33,947 bases of DNA from Jimgerdemannia flammicorona (GCA_003990745.1 RBNI01000310.1:1-33947); one strand, 5' to 3'; numbered from the stretch's first letter, positions 20,724 through 31,704 are shown. Notes: a model not told the origin generated them from the letters alone. A program made the numbers and translations.

Positions 20724-20890
20724 TCTGTGTACAAATAATCAAGTCAGTGTTAATATAAATAGGTACAGACTGATATGAAGTAGTGTAGGTAGTCTATTAG
20801 TTCATATATACTTCCTTACTGTAGTTGTCGTGTTGGTTGAAGAGTTGAGTTGTTGCGTATTGTCAAACAGTTATGGATCATGTGAAAGGC
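20724..20890 (-). promoter_or_regulatory. Upstream region of CRN a2 with a 5'-UTR intron
   Basis: Just upstream of the ATG is a GT-AG unit: ACAACTACA|GTAAGGAAG near 20820 to TGTACACAG next to the ATG. The same ACAACTACAGTAAGGAA block precedes the CRN leader at 22861, and the flanking 100 bp or so is also alignable. The two genes therefore share a promoter and leader intron. Confidence 0.6.
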
Positions 20891-20914
20891 AGTCATATAT
20901 ATAGTTGGTGTTAA

Positions 20915-20973
20915 AGTATGATGTCGGCATTCGGAGAAAGTGCATTCACGTGGATGGGACAATCCCATCCACA
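20915..20973. repeat. Palindromic hairpin element, copy C (half)
   Basis: The left arm is intact (CGGAGAAAGTGCATTCACGT), but the right arm stops after AATCCCATCCAC at 20972 and runs into unrelated sequence. It is a truncated member of the family at 3091 and 6506. Confidence 0.8.
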
Positions 20974-21524
20974 GGTTTATACATCCACCCCATGGTCGCA
21001 CATTGGTAAAATAAAGAGAATCGCTATTATTCTTCGTATTCGATTTATCCCCTTCACCATTTCCTGTACCTCCCAATATATATTGACACACCAACATGGT
21101 CGCCAGTCTTTAGGGTCCCCCATTATCATTTCTGCCTACTCTCACCTATATCGGTATGATAATCGTTCAACCCCTAGCCTCCTCTCCATCATATCCAAAT
21201 ACCAATAGCCCAAACGTCACGGTGTGACTGCCATCCATAATATATCTTCACGCAAACAAAACCAAAGATCCCCCGAGACATGATATGGCTTAGGCCTGGG
21301 AACAGATGAGGAGAGTGGGAAGAGGAGTTAGTGAGAAAATCATGCGAAGAATTGCCGATGCCATTTATGTGCTCATGTCAGCTCCACCAACATACCCAAC
21401 CTATCCTTCTCCATAAACCTACTATGTGTGGCAGACCACAAGAGCACCATGAGTAAGTCAGTCCCAATGAAATAACATCTGTCCTGGAGACCTACAATTA
21501 TAAACCAAACATGCTCAAAAACAG
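20974..21524. other. No supported gene
   Basis: I see scattered short frames, one resembling DVWAIGIW on the minus strand near 21210, but no consistent exon set. Confidence 0.4.
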
Positions 21525-22708
21525 GTATGCATCCACATCAGACATCGCATCCCAAGTCCAATCCCACACGGCGAATGCTTCAAATCTCTCCCGTATCCCC
21601 CTTTCATCAGCATCCTAGTACATTTCTCAGCTGCCTGTAGTGTGCTAACATCCTCGATCTCCATCGGGAACTTGGACTCCGCCTTGTTCTGTAGGCAAAC
21701 GACATGGAGATACAATTTAAGAATAAAGACTGGGTCACATTTATGAGGGGGAATCAATAAGTGAGGTTGGGAAGCTCACCTTGGTCTCCTAACCGGGGGA
21801 GAGAATGCCGCCAGGGAAGTAAGCATGGACATTGATGCCATAAAGGAGGCATTTGTTGTGGAGGCTATGGGCGAGACCTGGGGTAGTGGAGAGAATTTTC
21901 GTAAAGTGAGACAGAATAACGACAATGATTACAATGAGAATGAGTGTATGTGTATATCGTGGTGTGTGTACCTCCGTGCCTGAAATCACCACCTTTACAA
22001 CCAAATCTAATACCCTTCTCCCAGGGACCACAAAGTCTTACTATAGACCACACACTTGGCCGACGCATAATCATTGTACCCGATGACATTCATGAAGGAC
22101 ACGAAGACAATTTTGCCTTGGATGCCAATGGTGGCTATACTGCAGATGGATTCCTGTTGGGGAAAGGGGGCACATGAGGAAGAAATAAGTAAACATACAC
22201 TAAAGGGTACAATGTAGTTGATATGAGGTATGAACGTTTGTGGGCAGTGTAGAGCAGGCCAAGATAGTTGAGCTTACTGTTCTCGAAATCATCGAGGGGG
22301 TTTGATGAGGAAGAGCTTGGGTAAGGATGTGCCTGTAGAAAGGGATGGTGGTGTGAGGGAGATGGGGGTATACTCATGATGTAAAGAGCATAGAATGACA
22401 TACCGACACAGGTGAAAATAGCCTTGGCGGCCTCGTCTATGGCACGGACGGTGATGACAAAGACCTGATGTTTGTTTAGCCTACAACCAGATTCCAGAAG
22501 TTTCAACAAAAATTGTCATTTCACCGTAATGGATACTATTCCATGTGAAAATGGACAAAGACATGTACCCTAAAGTCTGCCGCTGCCGGCTTCAACTCGG
22601 GTTTCCTCCTTGTGACAAAAGCTCTGCGCTTCATCAGCTTCACCAGTTTGATGGTAAGTGCCCTCCCCAGCCCTGTGCTCCCGACAGTGATGTAATGGTG
22701 TTTTCTCT
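21525..22708 (-). pseudogene. TSC10: 3-ketodihydrosphingosine reductase (KDSR/Tsc10-type SDR), decayed
   Basis: This is an intron-split short-chain dehydrogenase. Exon 22708-22569 has YITVGSTGLGRALTIKLV and VTRRKPEL, the Rossmann TGGSxGxG strand with one glycine changed. Exon 22480-22404 (QVFVITVRAIDEAAKAIFTC) joins in phase. Exon from 22332 has FENSKLNYLGLLYTAH. Exon from 22153 has GKIVFVSF and GYNDYASAK, with the catalytic Y-x-x-x-K present. Near 21885-21797 is NKCLLYGINVHAYFPGG, then SPG-stop-E (TAG 21791-21789). Exon 21688 on has the NKAESKFPMEIE and LQAAEKCTRMLMKG tail. The enzyme reduces 3-ketodihydrosphingosine in sphingolipid synthesis at the ER. Exon 3 carries a 1-nt frameshift, and the usual N-terminal membrane segment is missing. 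Confidence 0.82.
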
Positions 22709-22728
22709 CTGGAAGGAAAGGGACATAC

Positions 22729-22861
22729 TTTCCCTCTTGATCAACTTCTTGAGAGCTGCGATACTTTGAGTCATATTGACTTCAATCTCAAAAGCTCGCT
22801 TGGATGGAGGTGTGTCACCCTGGACAAGGCAGTTGAGTGTGAGGCTGTTGCCAGTTGACAT
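22729..22861 (-). pseudogene. Truncated CRN leader joined to the reductase
   Basis: From ATG 22861 it encodes the first 44 residues of a Crinkler leader (LTLNCLVQGDTPPSKRAFEI, ALKKLIKRE), close to a2. Similarity to the leader then stops. Only 20 bp (GTATGTCCCTTTCCTTCCAG, with donor-like and acceptor-like ends) separate it from the reductase exon at 22708. That is too short for a normal intron, so it looks like a recombination joint. The LWK half of the leader is absent. Confidence 0.8.
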
Positions 22862-23020
22862 TCTTATGTTCTATAAACAGACAAATGGTGTATGTTAGGT
22901 TCAATATAAAAGGGTACATGAGTTGTTAATGGATGGCATTTATTCCTTACTGTAGTTGTCGCGTTATCAATGGAGTTGGAGAATCAAGTTGTCGCATATC
23001 GATAGGTATGGATCACGTGT
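22862..23020 (-). promoter_or_regulatory. Upstream region of the truncated CRN leader
   Basis: Aligns with the region upstream of a2. GTAAGGAATAAATG near 22950 to CTGTTTATAG near 22875 forms a likely 5'-UTR intron of about 80 bp, followed by AACATAAGA and the ATG. Confidence 0.55.
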
Positions 23021-23155
23021 CTTTTGGACATATGAATTAGACATTGCCCAATTAAAACCTGCTAAAAGTTTTAGCTACCCCGCAAGCGGATAGATGTGAC
23101 TGCGGTTTGGTTACACTCGTGCACACCTGTGGGCGTGGCAGACAGGAATCCCAGC

Positions 23156-24025
23156 CTACATATTCTTCGTCACACTTATGAGACGAGAGGTATCAACGTA
23201 TTCGGGTTCGCCAGTCTCGTTATGTTTGAAAACGAGGGTCCTTGCATTGCTATTGCCCTTCACGTAGTGTCCCATGAAATGAAGCGCAGTAGCAGTCTCA
23301 GGCATGTTCATTAGCAATGCGTCCATTCGATTGATGGTAGGCGGGAACACATGTTCCAAAATTACCTTTTTGGTGTTGGCATGGTGTCCATTGATGAAGT
23401 TCTGGTATTGATCATTTAGGTGCAAATCCGGAAGGTTGGCGTCAGGATGATCTGGTGAGATAATTGGGTCTGGCACAATGATGACAATGCGAAGAGGAAG
23501 CTTTGCCAGCTGAAGCTCCTTCCGATTGTCCAATGAGGTCTCGTTTGGTTGGGATCAATAGGGAAATCCAAAAAAACTCATAAATTTCTAACTTTGATTC
23601 AAGTGGTTGGGAATCATATTGTACATGCGAGAAAATGTGCATTGGTGGACTAGAAACGCATGGTTGCCCCATGCGTACTCCTAGGGGATGACGTCAAGAT
23701 CAGGATCGCCATTCAGCTCAAGGAGGATTCGACTCTTTGAGTGAGGCTGCAATATATCCTGTAGTAAACTCGATGTGTTACTGCATGCATTCTTCGAAAA
23801 GAGTGCGTCGAATAAATTTTTGCCGTATTTTCTGAGTTCCATTGGCTTGGGTTCCTTGTTGAAGACTTCTACAGCGATAGGTCGACCGGCTTCGAGACAT
23901 TGAAGATCAAAGGAATGACTATAAATGAGCTCTGCCTGCTCACCATCGATGGTGGAAATCTTGACAAAGACCCTGAGCTCTTTGGAGTTATCAATTTTGG
24001 TATCTTTTAACAAGGATATATGCAT
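23156..24025 (-). pseudogene. CHAT-domain (caspase-like) protein, three stops, catalytic Cys region missing
   Basis: From ATG 24025 one frame runs to 23159 without a frameshift. It shows SFDLQCLEAGRPIA, a YGKNLFDALF helix, LLELNGDPDLDVIP-stop-EYAWG, IVIIVPDP, then FPPTINRMDALLM and TALHFMGHYVKG. These are CHAT landmarks: the LPWE segment and the active-site histidine in HFxGH. TAG 23683-23681 replaces the Trp of LPWE; TAG 23590-23588 and TGA 23557-23555 follow. The frame ends at TAG 23158-23156, just before the strand that would carry the catalytic cysteine, so the protease could not work. CHAT domains are caspase relatives found behind repeat domains in fungal self/non-self proteins; no repeat domain precedes it here. 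Confidence 0.83.
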
Positions 24026-24029
24026 GTTT

Positions 24030-24870
24030 GTGTGGAAGTCAAATTTTCACACTTGTGTTTGACAAATTTACATTGGTTGCAGTCAGATATTATGCGGATT
24101 TCCCCTATAAAATTGGGGGGGTATGATTTTGAGGGAATTTCTTGCTAAGGAAATGTCCTAACCCAAACAACACCATGCCCACTGCCACCAACCACATGCT
24201 CTTCGCGTTGATGCTGCTCATAGCATCAACAAACAACTTTCTTCTGTTGATCACGGCAGCGACCGTAGCCTCTTACTTACCATCCACACCAAACTCTAGT
24301 GGGCCGGACTGACCTAAGTCTATAGTTTGGTTTTGGGAAATCCTACTCGCTATGCCCAATGACCAGTTTCACGAGCATATGAGAATAACTTGCCCAACAT
24401 TCAACCTTATACTCTATACCATCACACCCCACCTAGAACATAAACATATCAGATCTGGCAAGCCACCCATACCTTCTCCAGCACAGCTTGCTATTGCAAT
24501 TTGGATACTGGTTATAGGTGAAACTCAATAAGCTGCAGTCTAATAGTTTGGAGTAAGCAAAACAACCATCATATATATTATGTAAGATGTTTGTGATCTT
24601 ATTATGACACTATTTGGAAATGTAATTTCATACCTACAATCTGAAGTAGACAGCAAGTGGAGGTAAATCATAAGTGGCTTCTATATAATTTTAGAGTATT
24701 TGAATATTATTAGAGTTATTAATGGGTTATATATTACAATTATTAAACTTCTCTATCCTGAATATCAAGCCATCAGCAACAGCCCCTCTTGCTACTGAAG
24801 AAGAAGGCAACAATACTGAGGAAGATTCTCCACCTTTCTCTCCTCTGAATCTCAATTTCCAAATTAATAA
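24030..24870. other. Spacer without a gene
   Basis: The left part has normal CpG content; CpG disappears at about 24373. A short frame near 24765-24885 (SATAPLATEEEGNNTEED) may be the tail of a decayed retroelement polyprotein. Confidence 0.4.
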
Positions 24871-25440
24871 GGATGTTGTTTTCTAAGAGAGAAAGGATAT
24901 AATAGAATAAATGAGCAAACAGATGAGATATATACAATGAGATGACCCATCACATGATCAGGCAAGTGATGACATCATATAATCAAGCATAACATATGAT
25001 ATTAAGAATGATAGAGGAATAATATCAAAAATGATATAAAAAATGATATTTAGTTTATTTCTAACAATTAGTGCTGTAGCAACTATTGCCACAGTAGCTA
25101 ATTATTGCCTAATAATTGAGATCCTGATTATAAAGTGTTTTTTGCCACAAACTATCTGACAAAGATTACAATCACAAACCTCACTATAGGTACCAAATTA
25201 GTCACTCATACTTAGTCAGAAATCACAGACCAACTTATATAAATATCCCCCAGTTTTCCATCCAAAATAAAATAGTTTTAGTTTAGTCCTTAATATAAGA
25301 ATCAAGTTTCCCCCACATATACACATTTTTCTAAGTCTTAGTAATGACATCTAAGTGACTCTAGTATTTCTAACTAAACTTCAGAAATCTAGCTAACTTC
25401 TACCAGAACTGAGACTGGTATATAAATCTCCAAAGACTTA
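24870..25440 (+). mobile_element. Probable decayed LTR-type sequence
   Basis: After an acidic polyprotein-like tail and a purine-rich AGAGAGAAAGGA, the segment has TATATAAATATCCCCC near 25238 followed by AATAAAATAG about 35 bp later. This TATA/poly(A) layout repeats that of the LTR at 463-866. CTTCTACCAGAACTGAG also recalls the end of that LTR. I cannot fix its termini, so this is a tentative call. Confidence 0.35.
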
Positions 25441-26546
25441 AGTAAACCCAATTGAATCTGAATTTTAAGGCAAATTCAGTCTGTATATAGTAAAGAATAA
25501 GACCCTTGAAAGATAGAGTAAATCAGAAAGACCTTTGAAGGATAAGATACTATCACTATAACTACTTTTAAGTAAGTACTTCCTCAAACTGAAGGCTTCT
25601 TGGTATATATTATAAACTAAGTCTCTCAGTAATATCTTATTTCTCTAAGTATCCAAAGGATCAGAGAGGGACAGAAATAAGAGTTATTACTAATATATTA
25701 TTTATATCTTTTCTCTAAGTTGTATCAAAAAGTATTGCTTAAAATTTGTATAACATAAATTATACCAGATAAAGATATGAGTTTGTCTTATTATCCTTAT
25801 CTACTATAATTTCCTCAGATATCTCATCTATAAAATATAACATTAAGTATATTGGTCTCTATCTTTCACTATAGAAATTACTAAAGTATCTGAAAAAATA
25901 TTCTTATTATTTGAAAAGACTGTTTTCATCAATTTGAATAAATAAACTTAGTGGATACAGAGTCTATTTATATTAATAAAGAAAGTATACTACTAATATT
26001 CTAAAGCCTAATTTAATATAAAAGATAAATATTAAAAATGATAAATTTGAAGATAAATCAATTGCCTCCTTAAGATTATCTCTAAGTCAGCTCTATTTAT
26101 TATATAATTAATTATAGATATATCAGTATCAATCATCTTCTCAATAGATAATAATAATATTCTACAAAATATTTATCTTCTCTCTAGAGCTATATATAGT
26201 TTATAAATAAGAATAATACTCTATAATAATTCTGATAAAATACTTAGTCTTTAGATCACTTTAGTTATCAATGATATTTATATTATTCTTTTTTTCTTTT
26301 CCTTTATTTTTTTCTTTCTCATCTTTAATTATTTTCTTATATTTCTCATCTTTTTCTCTACTCTTTATAACTTGGTTGTTTTTTATTATCTTATTATCAA
26401 TTTGGTCAAATTTGACTTAATGGGCTTAATTAGTTATCTTTGCTGATTTTGGACTTATTGATGTTGATTCAAAATATATATTAAATGATAAGTTTGTAAT
26501 CATTATCAGCAATACTATCTGAAATAAGGTTGAGCAGAACTTTATT

Positions 26547-26547
<1 letters not shown>
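25440..26547. other. CpG-free AT-rich DNA
   Basis: No gene seen. The sequence is rich in TCT/AGA and TAT words and lacks CG dinucleotides. It is probably old transposon DNA. Confidence 0.5.
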
Positions 26548-26629
<82 letters not shown>

Positions 26630-28190
26630 GTTATTCAGACTTCACTATTTATTATCTATTCAGTCTATTAAGATATATATATAGTTCTCTAATCTACTAT
26701 CCAATCTCCCTAGAGACTCTCTCTTCTACACTCTCATAATTAAAGACTACTCTACCATCAACTATAATAACTCTCTCTCCACTCTATCTATAAATCTTCT
26801 CTACTAATTAGTAATAATGACTACTCTGCAGACCCTATCCCAGCCACCAATCTGTCAGGACATCTCTCACCAACTCTTCATATTTTGTTAAATACTCTTC
26901 CAAACTCAATCACTCTCTCTTCTCAAAAACAAACAACTAGTATTCAGCCAATCTCATCTATATAATCAAAACTCACTCAATAGTGAGTCACTTATTTTCA
27001 CCCTCACTCACCAATCTCTCTCTCAAATCTTTCCATCAACTCTTCTTATCGCTTCTCCTCACAATATCTAATCTACCTCTAATAGCTAATCAAAAGTCTA
27101 TAAGCATCTCATACTCCTTCAGTTAATGTTCTAGTTTCTGTACAAAACTCTCTTCCTATTCTATATTATAATACTCCTCACAATCAAAGCATCTACTCTC
27201 TATAAGATATCTCAAATGAAAGTTGAGCATAACATTTCTCCTCAACAAATACTACTATACTACTTAGAACTTAAGTAGTATCTAGTGCCATATCTTAGTA
27301 CTCTAGGATCAGACTCTAACTCAGTCTCATCCTTTATCAATACCCACTACCTGCTAGCCAATAGACTATACATTCTGTCCTAGCTCTCTCTGGTACTCCA
27401 TACTATCACCAATATCAAAGTCAATTAATAGAGTACCACCTAATAGAATATAATCCCAACTCTATATAGCTGGGCCCTATAGTATCTCTCTTTTAGCACT
27501 ATATCAACAAGACTAATACAGTATATCCCATTAACCACTCTCTATCAGAAGTTCTTATATCTTATGTACTCATTGCTCTCAAGCCCAACCAGAGATATCA
27601 GATCTCCAGAAGAGCCTCTTAGAGAAAATCTCATCTCCCAGACCTTCTGTATTAGAGAAATCTATCTACTATCCCTCAGCTCTACAGATCTCTTTAGCCA
27701 CCATATCCTCAGACAATGATATCTCTTTAGAAAGTCAATTAGCTCAAAACTCCCTCTATTCACTAGTAATGATAAAATGTTCCAGCTAATCTAACTTTGC
27801 TGTCTAGCCCAAATCCAGTCCTTGGCTAGCTTCAATAGTCTCCTCACTACCCAGGCCAAAAAGTCCTAATGATATGCTAAATACCACAACTTTGGAAGCC
27901 AGTAGACATTTAAGATCAAGATGCAGTCTGCTAAAGAAATATGACAGCCACCCCATCTCCATAGAGCCTCCCTCCAAATAATTACTTGCCACTCTCACTA
28001 AGTCCTAGGCAGGACTGGCCCATAGACTGAAAGAAAAATACCCAGATACTACACCATATCTCCAGTGGAGACAATTGTTCCAATAACATCTCCTCTCACC
28101 AGGCCATTGTCCAGCACCATCATTTCACACTTGTACCAATTGAGTTTTGCCCCAGAGTAAGCTTTATACCAGTACTTCATTATCATCATC
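26548..28190 (-). mobile_element. LINE (Tad1-like), copy A, 5'-truncated
   Basis: On the minus strand it ends in a 79-nt A tail (26626-26548, one interruption). It aligns with copy B along its length (shared ACTCTAGGA-CAGACTCTA, ACTATACTACT-AGAACTTA). The 5' end is at about 28190, where the two copies stop matching just downstream of the reverse transcriptase. The remaining coding (AKLNWYKCEMMVLDN, FLSVYGPVLPRT) is full of stops. Loss of the 5' end is typical of target-primed insertion. One CpG (27050) remains in the copy. Confidence 0.9.
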
Positions 28191-28740
28191 ATCATTGTCA
28201 TCATCTGTGAGGCTGGAGCTCAATATGGTCACTATTAAAGAGAATGTTGGATGCAATCTGAGAGAGTGTGAGGTAGAGAAAAATGTATGAAAACATATCT
28301 ATCTATTTTTTCTGAAAATTTACCCTCTTTTTGATAGCATCCTTGTGGATATAGCCTTTAAGTTCATCCTCTTTCTTTGTTGTGCTTGGGGCCTCCCAGG
28401 TGAGACTTGTCTGTTTCACTTATTTGTAATAGGGAAATAAACACCACAATCTACCTCGCTGATATCTCAGAGTCATGGCCATTAACCTTGCTATGTTGCA
28501 CCACAGGAGGAAGCAGAGACTCAAAAGTTAAAAGTTGTTCAAATGGCTGGGTCCTAGGTATTGTAGGGAGGGAGCACGTTGTGAAAGAGGAGGCCAAGAG
28601 GACGCGTTACGTCAAATAATAAATATAATTACAATATCTGATGACATCGCATCCCCAGCGGCAAACTGAGATGATTACAGCACAATTGGCCATTTATTTG
28701 CTGTCAGCAGGTGTAATGGACACGCCCTAAGCCTGAAGAC
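28191..28740. other. No supported gene
   Basis: Starts with a CATCAT run (28184-28205) at the LINE end. CpG returns from 28457. Frames are short and unrecognised. Confidence 0.4.
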
Positions 28741-28741
28741 C

Positions 28742-28925
28742 CGATTTTGGCATGCTTGCCAGACTTAAGCCAGAAGAACTTGAGAAATCCACACATTTTG
28801 GTCTGCTTGCCAGACGAAGCCTGAAGAATTGCCTACATCCACCAATCCGCCATGTTATGCAGAATCCGCGACATTTAAGAAGTCTGCAGAATCCGCGACA
28901 TTTAAGAAGTCTGCCGAATCCGCGC
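28742..28925. repeat. Two small tandem repeats
   Basis: 28748-28830: GCTTGCCAGAC-AAGCC-GAAGAA occurs twice about 53 bp apart. 28858-28924: a 27-bp unit (TGCAGAATCCGCGACATTTA...) occurs twice perfectly (28858-28884, 28885-28911) and a third time in part. The units are CpG-bearing, unlike the flanking LINE. They lie beyond the 3' end of the gene at 29178-29913. Confidence 0.8.
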
Positions 28926-29177
28926 CTAATTAGGAAACTGCCGAAATCGTCCGTATTACACAATAAGGGAACATTTTATTACTTTTTGACAGTACAACCC
29001 AACCTTGCAATTTTCCTCCATTGAGCCGGCACTTTACACTATATTTATTTTACAAGCTAGTAGTCTACAAATATATACTGAACAGTATATTGTGCAATCT
29101 CTACCAATTCTTCCTCACAGTGTGGACAGAACTCTAAACTTTCTAGATGAATACGAGCCATCCTTACTCCCCCAACT

Positions 29178-29547
29178 CTATTGGAGAATCATCTTCATCT
29201 GTGGCGTGTCTGGTAAATTCCGCTTATATCTCGTCTCCAACGGCGGTGTGAAGCTAGCACTCTTGCTTTTGTAATTCTCGGCCATTTTGTTGACGCGTTC
29301 CTTCCGATGGAATATAGAGAAAAGGAGAGGGAAAAGGAAATAGGTTGTGAGCCGAGGATCACGAAATAAAATAGGAGAAAAATCCCAGCATATGTTCTAC
29401 GTACCTCCAATGCCATGAAATGCCGAAGATTCGACTCTAGCAAGGGGATGGTGGTCTTGTCTCTGACTAGCCGTGTCGTTAGAAAGGCCCATGACCGGTA
29501 GAGCTCGTCGTACTTGAGGTCCATAATGTACGATTCCACCAAATCGC

Positions 29548-29587
<40 letters not shown>

Positions 29588-29913
29588 AAAAAGGCGCAAT
29601 TAAACAACCGTATCGAGTAAACGGAAATCGAGCGCTTTCCACACGCAAACATACCAGCGTTGGTAAAAATGGCAGACTCCGCTAGTCCTCCCTTGGGTTC
29701 TAGCAACTGATTAATAGCCTTTCGAGCACGCAAGTGGACCTTCAGTCTGTCATTGGATTGCTGAAACGGCGTGACCCCCAAGGGTTTTGTTTCAGAATTC
29801 AAGACCGGGATCTTGTTAACGAGGCAGGCAAAATCAGGTCGTTTCGCTAAGTATAAGAAAATATGAATAAATAAAAGACAAAAATGTGCGTATTTACCTC
29901 TGCAAGTCGACAT
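29178..29913 (-). CDS. Intact four-exon gene, function not recognised
   Basis: Exons 29913-29898, 29846-29655, 29547-29405 and 29276-29178 have GT-AG introns (51, 107 and 128 bp), matching phases and no stop before TAG. They encode 149 residues. The protein is basic and soluble-looking: KRPDFACLVNKIPVL, LKVHLRARKAINQLL, AGDLVESYIMDLKYDELYRS, then a Lys/Pro-rich tail. There is no signal peptide or membrane segment. Intron 2 ends in a tract of about 40 T before TTTAG, an extreme polypyrimidine run. I chose the ATG at 29913 as the only in-frame one next to a good donor; a further upstream exon is possible. I cannot assign a family. It is the one clearly undamaged spliced gene here. Confidence 0.6.
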
Positions 29914-31606
29914 TTGGATCGTTGCAGAACCTGAGCTAGTCGGCCGGGACCTAAATTCAAGCAATGCACTAAAGAAATGAGTCTTATGGCGAACTATATG
30001 CCAGCAATAGAACTATACGCCAGCAATGAGTAATCATGGGACATTTCATAACGAAAAGGAAGCAGAAAAACAATGCATTACATCTTTCTACATATCTCGC
30101 TCTTCAAGCATTACATTATATTACCGTTATTCACCGGTTCTTCTTCTTCTTCTTCTACATTTGAGTTTTCCTACCATCAGGATCTATCTATATTCTTCAT
30201 TTTTCACTACAGTTTCTTATGTTTTAAGCATGGGTAGATAGCATCCTTTTAGTATATTCACAATAATTTTGCAGTTATTACTTGGTTAAATTACATTCTT
30301 GCTTACATTGTATTCTTTCTTGCATATTATCTCGTTGAGCGAGTGTTGAAATTCCTATTATTTGGCATCTCGATTATATGTGGCTTAGACTTGTAACTAC
30401 ATCATCCTTGAGCTATGTCACTCGATGCGTAAAAACACGAGCAATGGTTCGTCCTTCGATTTGGCGGTGAAACTATATAGCATTAAATATATAATCAGAA
30501 AGATGTTAGGATGAAAAAAGGTCCAGGTTAAGAAGGATCCATGTATCGTCTCGTGAGCACACCCATTTCTTTATTTTTAACCAACCCCAAACTACAAAGG
30601 ACAAGTCACTTAACACTGCGTGACCCTTTTTTCCAGTTTCATAACCATCACCTCTCATATGTAATCAAATTTGACAGCTAACCTGTGGTATTTCTGCTAA
30701 TTGTGTCGGTCGCCGAAGTTGTCGCTTTCTCGAGTCGGTCGGCGTGTAGAAAAGCGTGTAGAATGATGTCACCTCAAATAAGCAGTCCGATGAGGGATCT
30801 CCCGCACGTGACCACGTCCCTCAGCCTGCCTTAAGGTGATTTTTTAAAAAAACGAGATATTATTAAATGTGATAAATGATTAACTTGAGGAATCAGAAAA
30901 TCCATTTTTTAAGAAAAATGGCATATTAAAATAATTAGAAATCAGCAAAACCTGTCAAAGGACACCAAATAATTAAATCTTCATTTAACCTAATTTATAA
31001 TAAAGTAATAAAAAACCAGTCTTTTTTTTTTGGACGTCCAAATTGGGGAATACAAATCGAATTTTACAACCACGTGTATACATATGTCAATTTACCTAAT
31101 TCACAGACATTTTTCATTGAAAAGACAACTGATTTTAATGATCTTAGGCTTATTAGAAAGCCCTGAATTATGGTTTTTTAGAAACCTTTATTACCTCAAA
31201 ATAGGATATCCTTTCAGCAATATATGATGGAAAATGTTAATATAAATTTTGTACTAAATAGAGTTAGAAATAATAAAGTACTACAGTGATGGTAAAATAA
31301 ATATTTATCTACTTTAAATGAAAATCAAAATAACAAATATATTTATTTCAAGTAAGAAGTTATAATAAAAAAAAAAAACTAAATAACTATAAATTATTTT
31401 CATTTTTTTAGATTTGATATAGATAGAAGTAGTACTCTGAATAAGTCAATTTGAATTAAATTTAGATTCAATTCATCACATGATGGTTTAACCTAAATCT
31501 CAAATCTAAAATAATTCAAACTAACTCAGATTAATCTGAATCACTCTATCCAAATCACTCTATCTAAATTGATTCATCTGAACTATTTAACCCAAATTAC
31601 TTCTAA
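29914..31606. other. Intergenic region
   Basis: No supported gene. 30670-30835 is CpG-rich for this window, with TGATGTCACC and CACGTGACCACGT words, and could be regulatory. From 31074 onward no CG dinucleotide is seen. Confidence 0.4.
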
Positions 31607-31649
31607 ATTACTCAATCCAAATTACTCAATCCAAATTACTCAATCTGAA

Positions 31650-31652
<3 letters not shown>
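31607..31652 (+). repeat. 14-bp tandem repeat next to the LINE tail
   Basis: ATTACTCAATCCAA repeats three times (third copy with two changes), ending two bases before the poly(T) of LINE copy B. Confidence 0.85.

Positions 31653-31653
<1 letters not shown>

Positions 31654-31704
<51 letters not shown>

Noticed and set aside
21190..21310. Protein kinase fragment (DVWAIGIW on the minus strand)
   Set aside because: Only one short motif; the continuation needs a frame change and no other kinase motif is found nearby.
4354..24025. A variant genetic code with stop codons read as amino acids
   Set aside because: All three stops occur in frame, the same codons also end genes at homologous positions (TGA of TERT, TGA of a1 and a2), TGG is widely used for Trp, and frameshifts and a lost splice donor accompany several of the stops. 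Decay is simpler.
26530..26739. Phe-rich frame across the poly(T)
   Set aside because: It is the antisense of a LINE poly(A) tail, not a gene. The same holds for the frame at 31569-31886.
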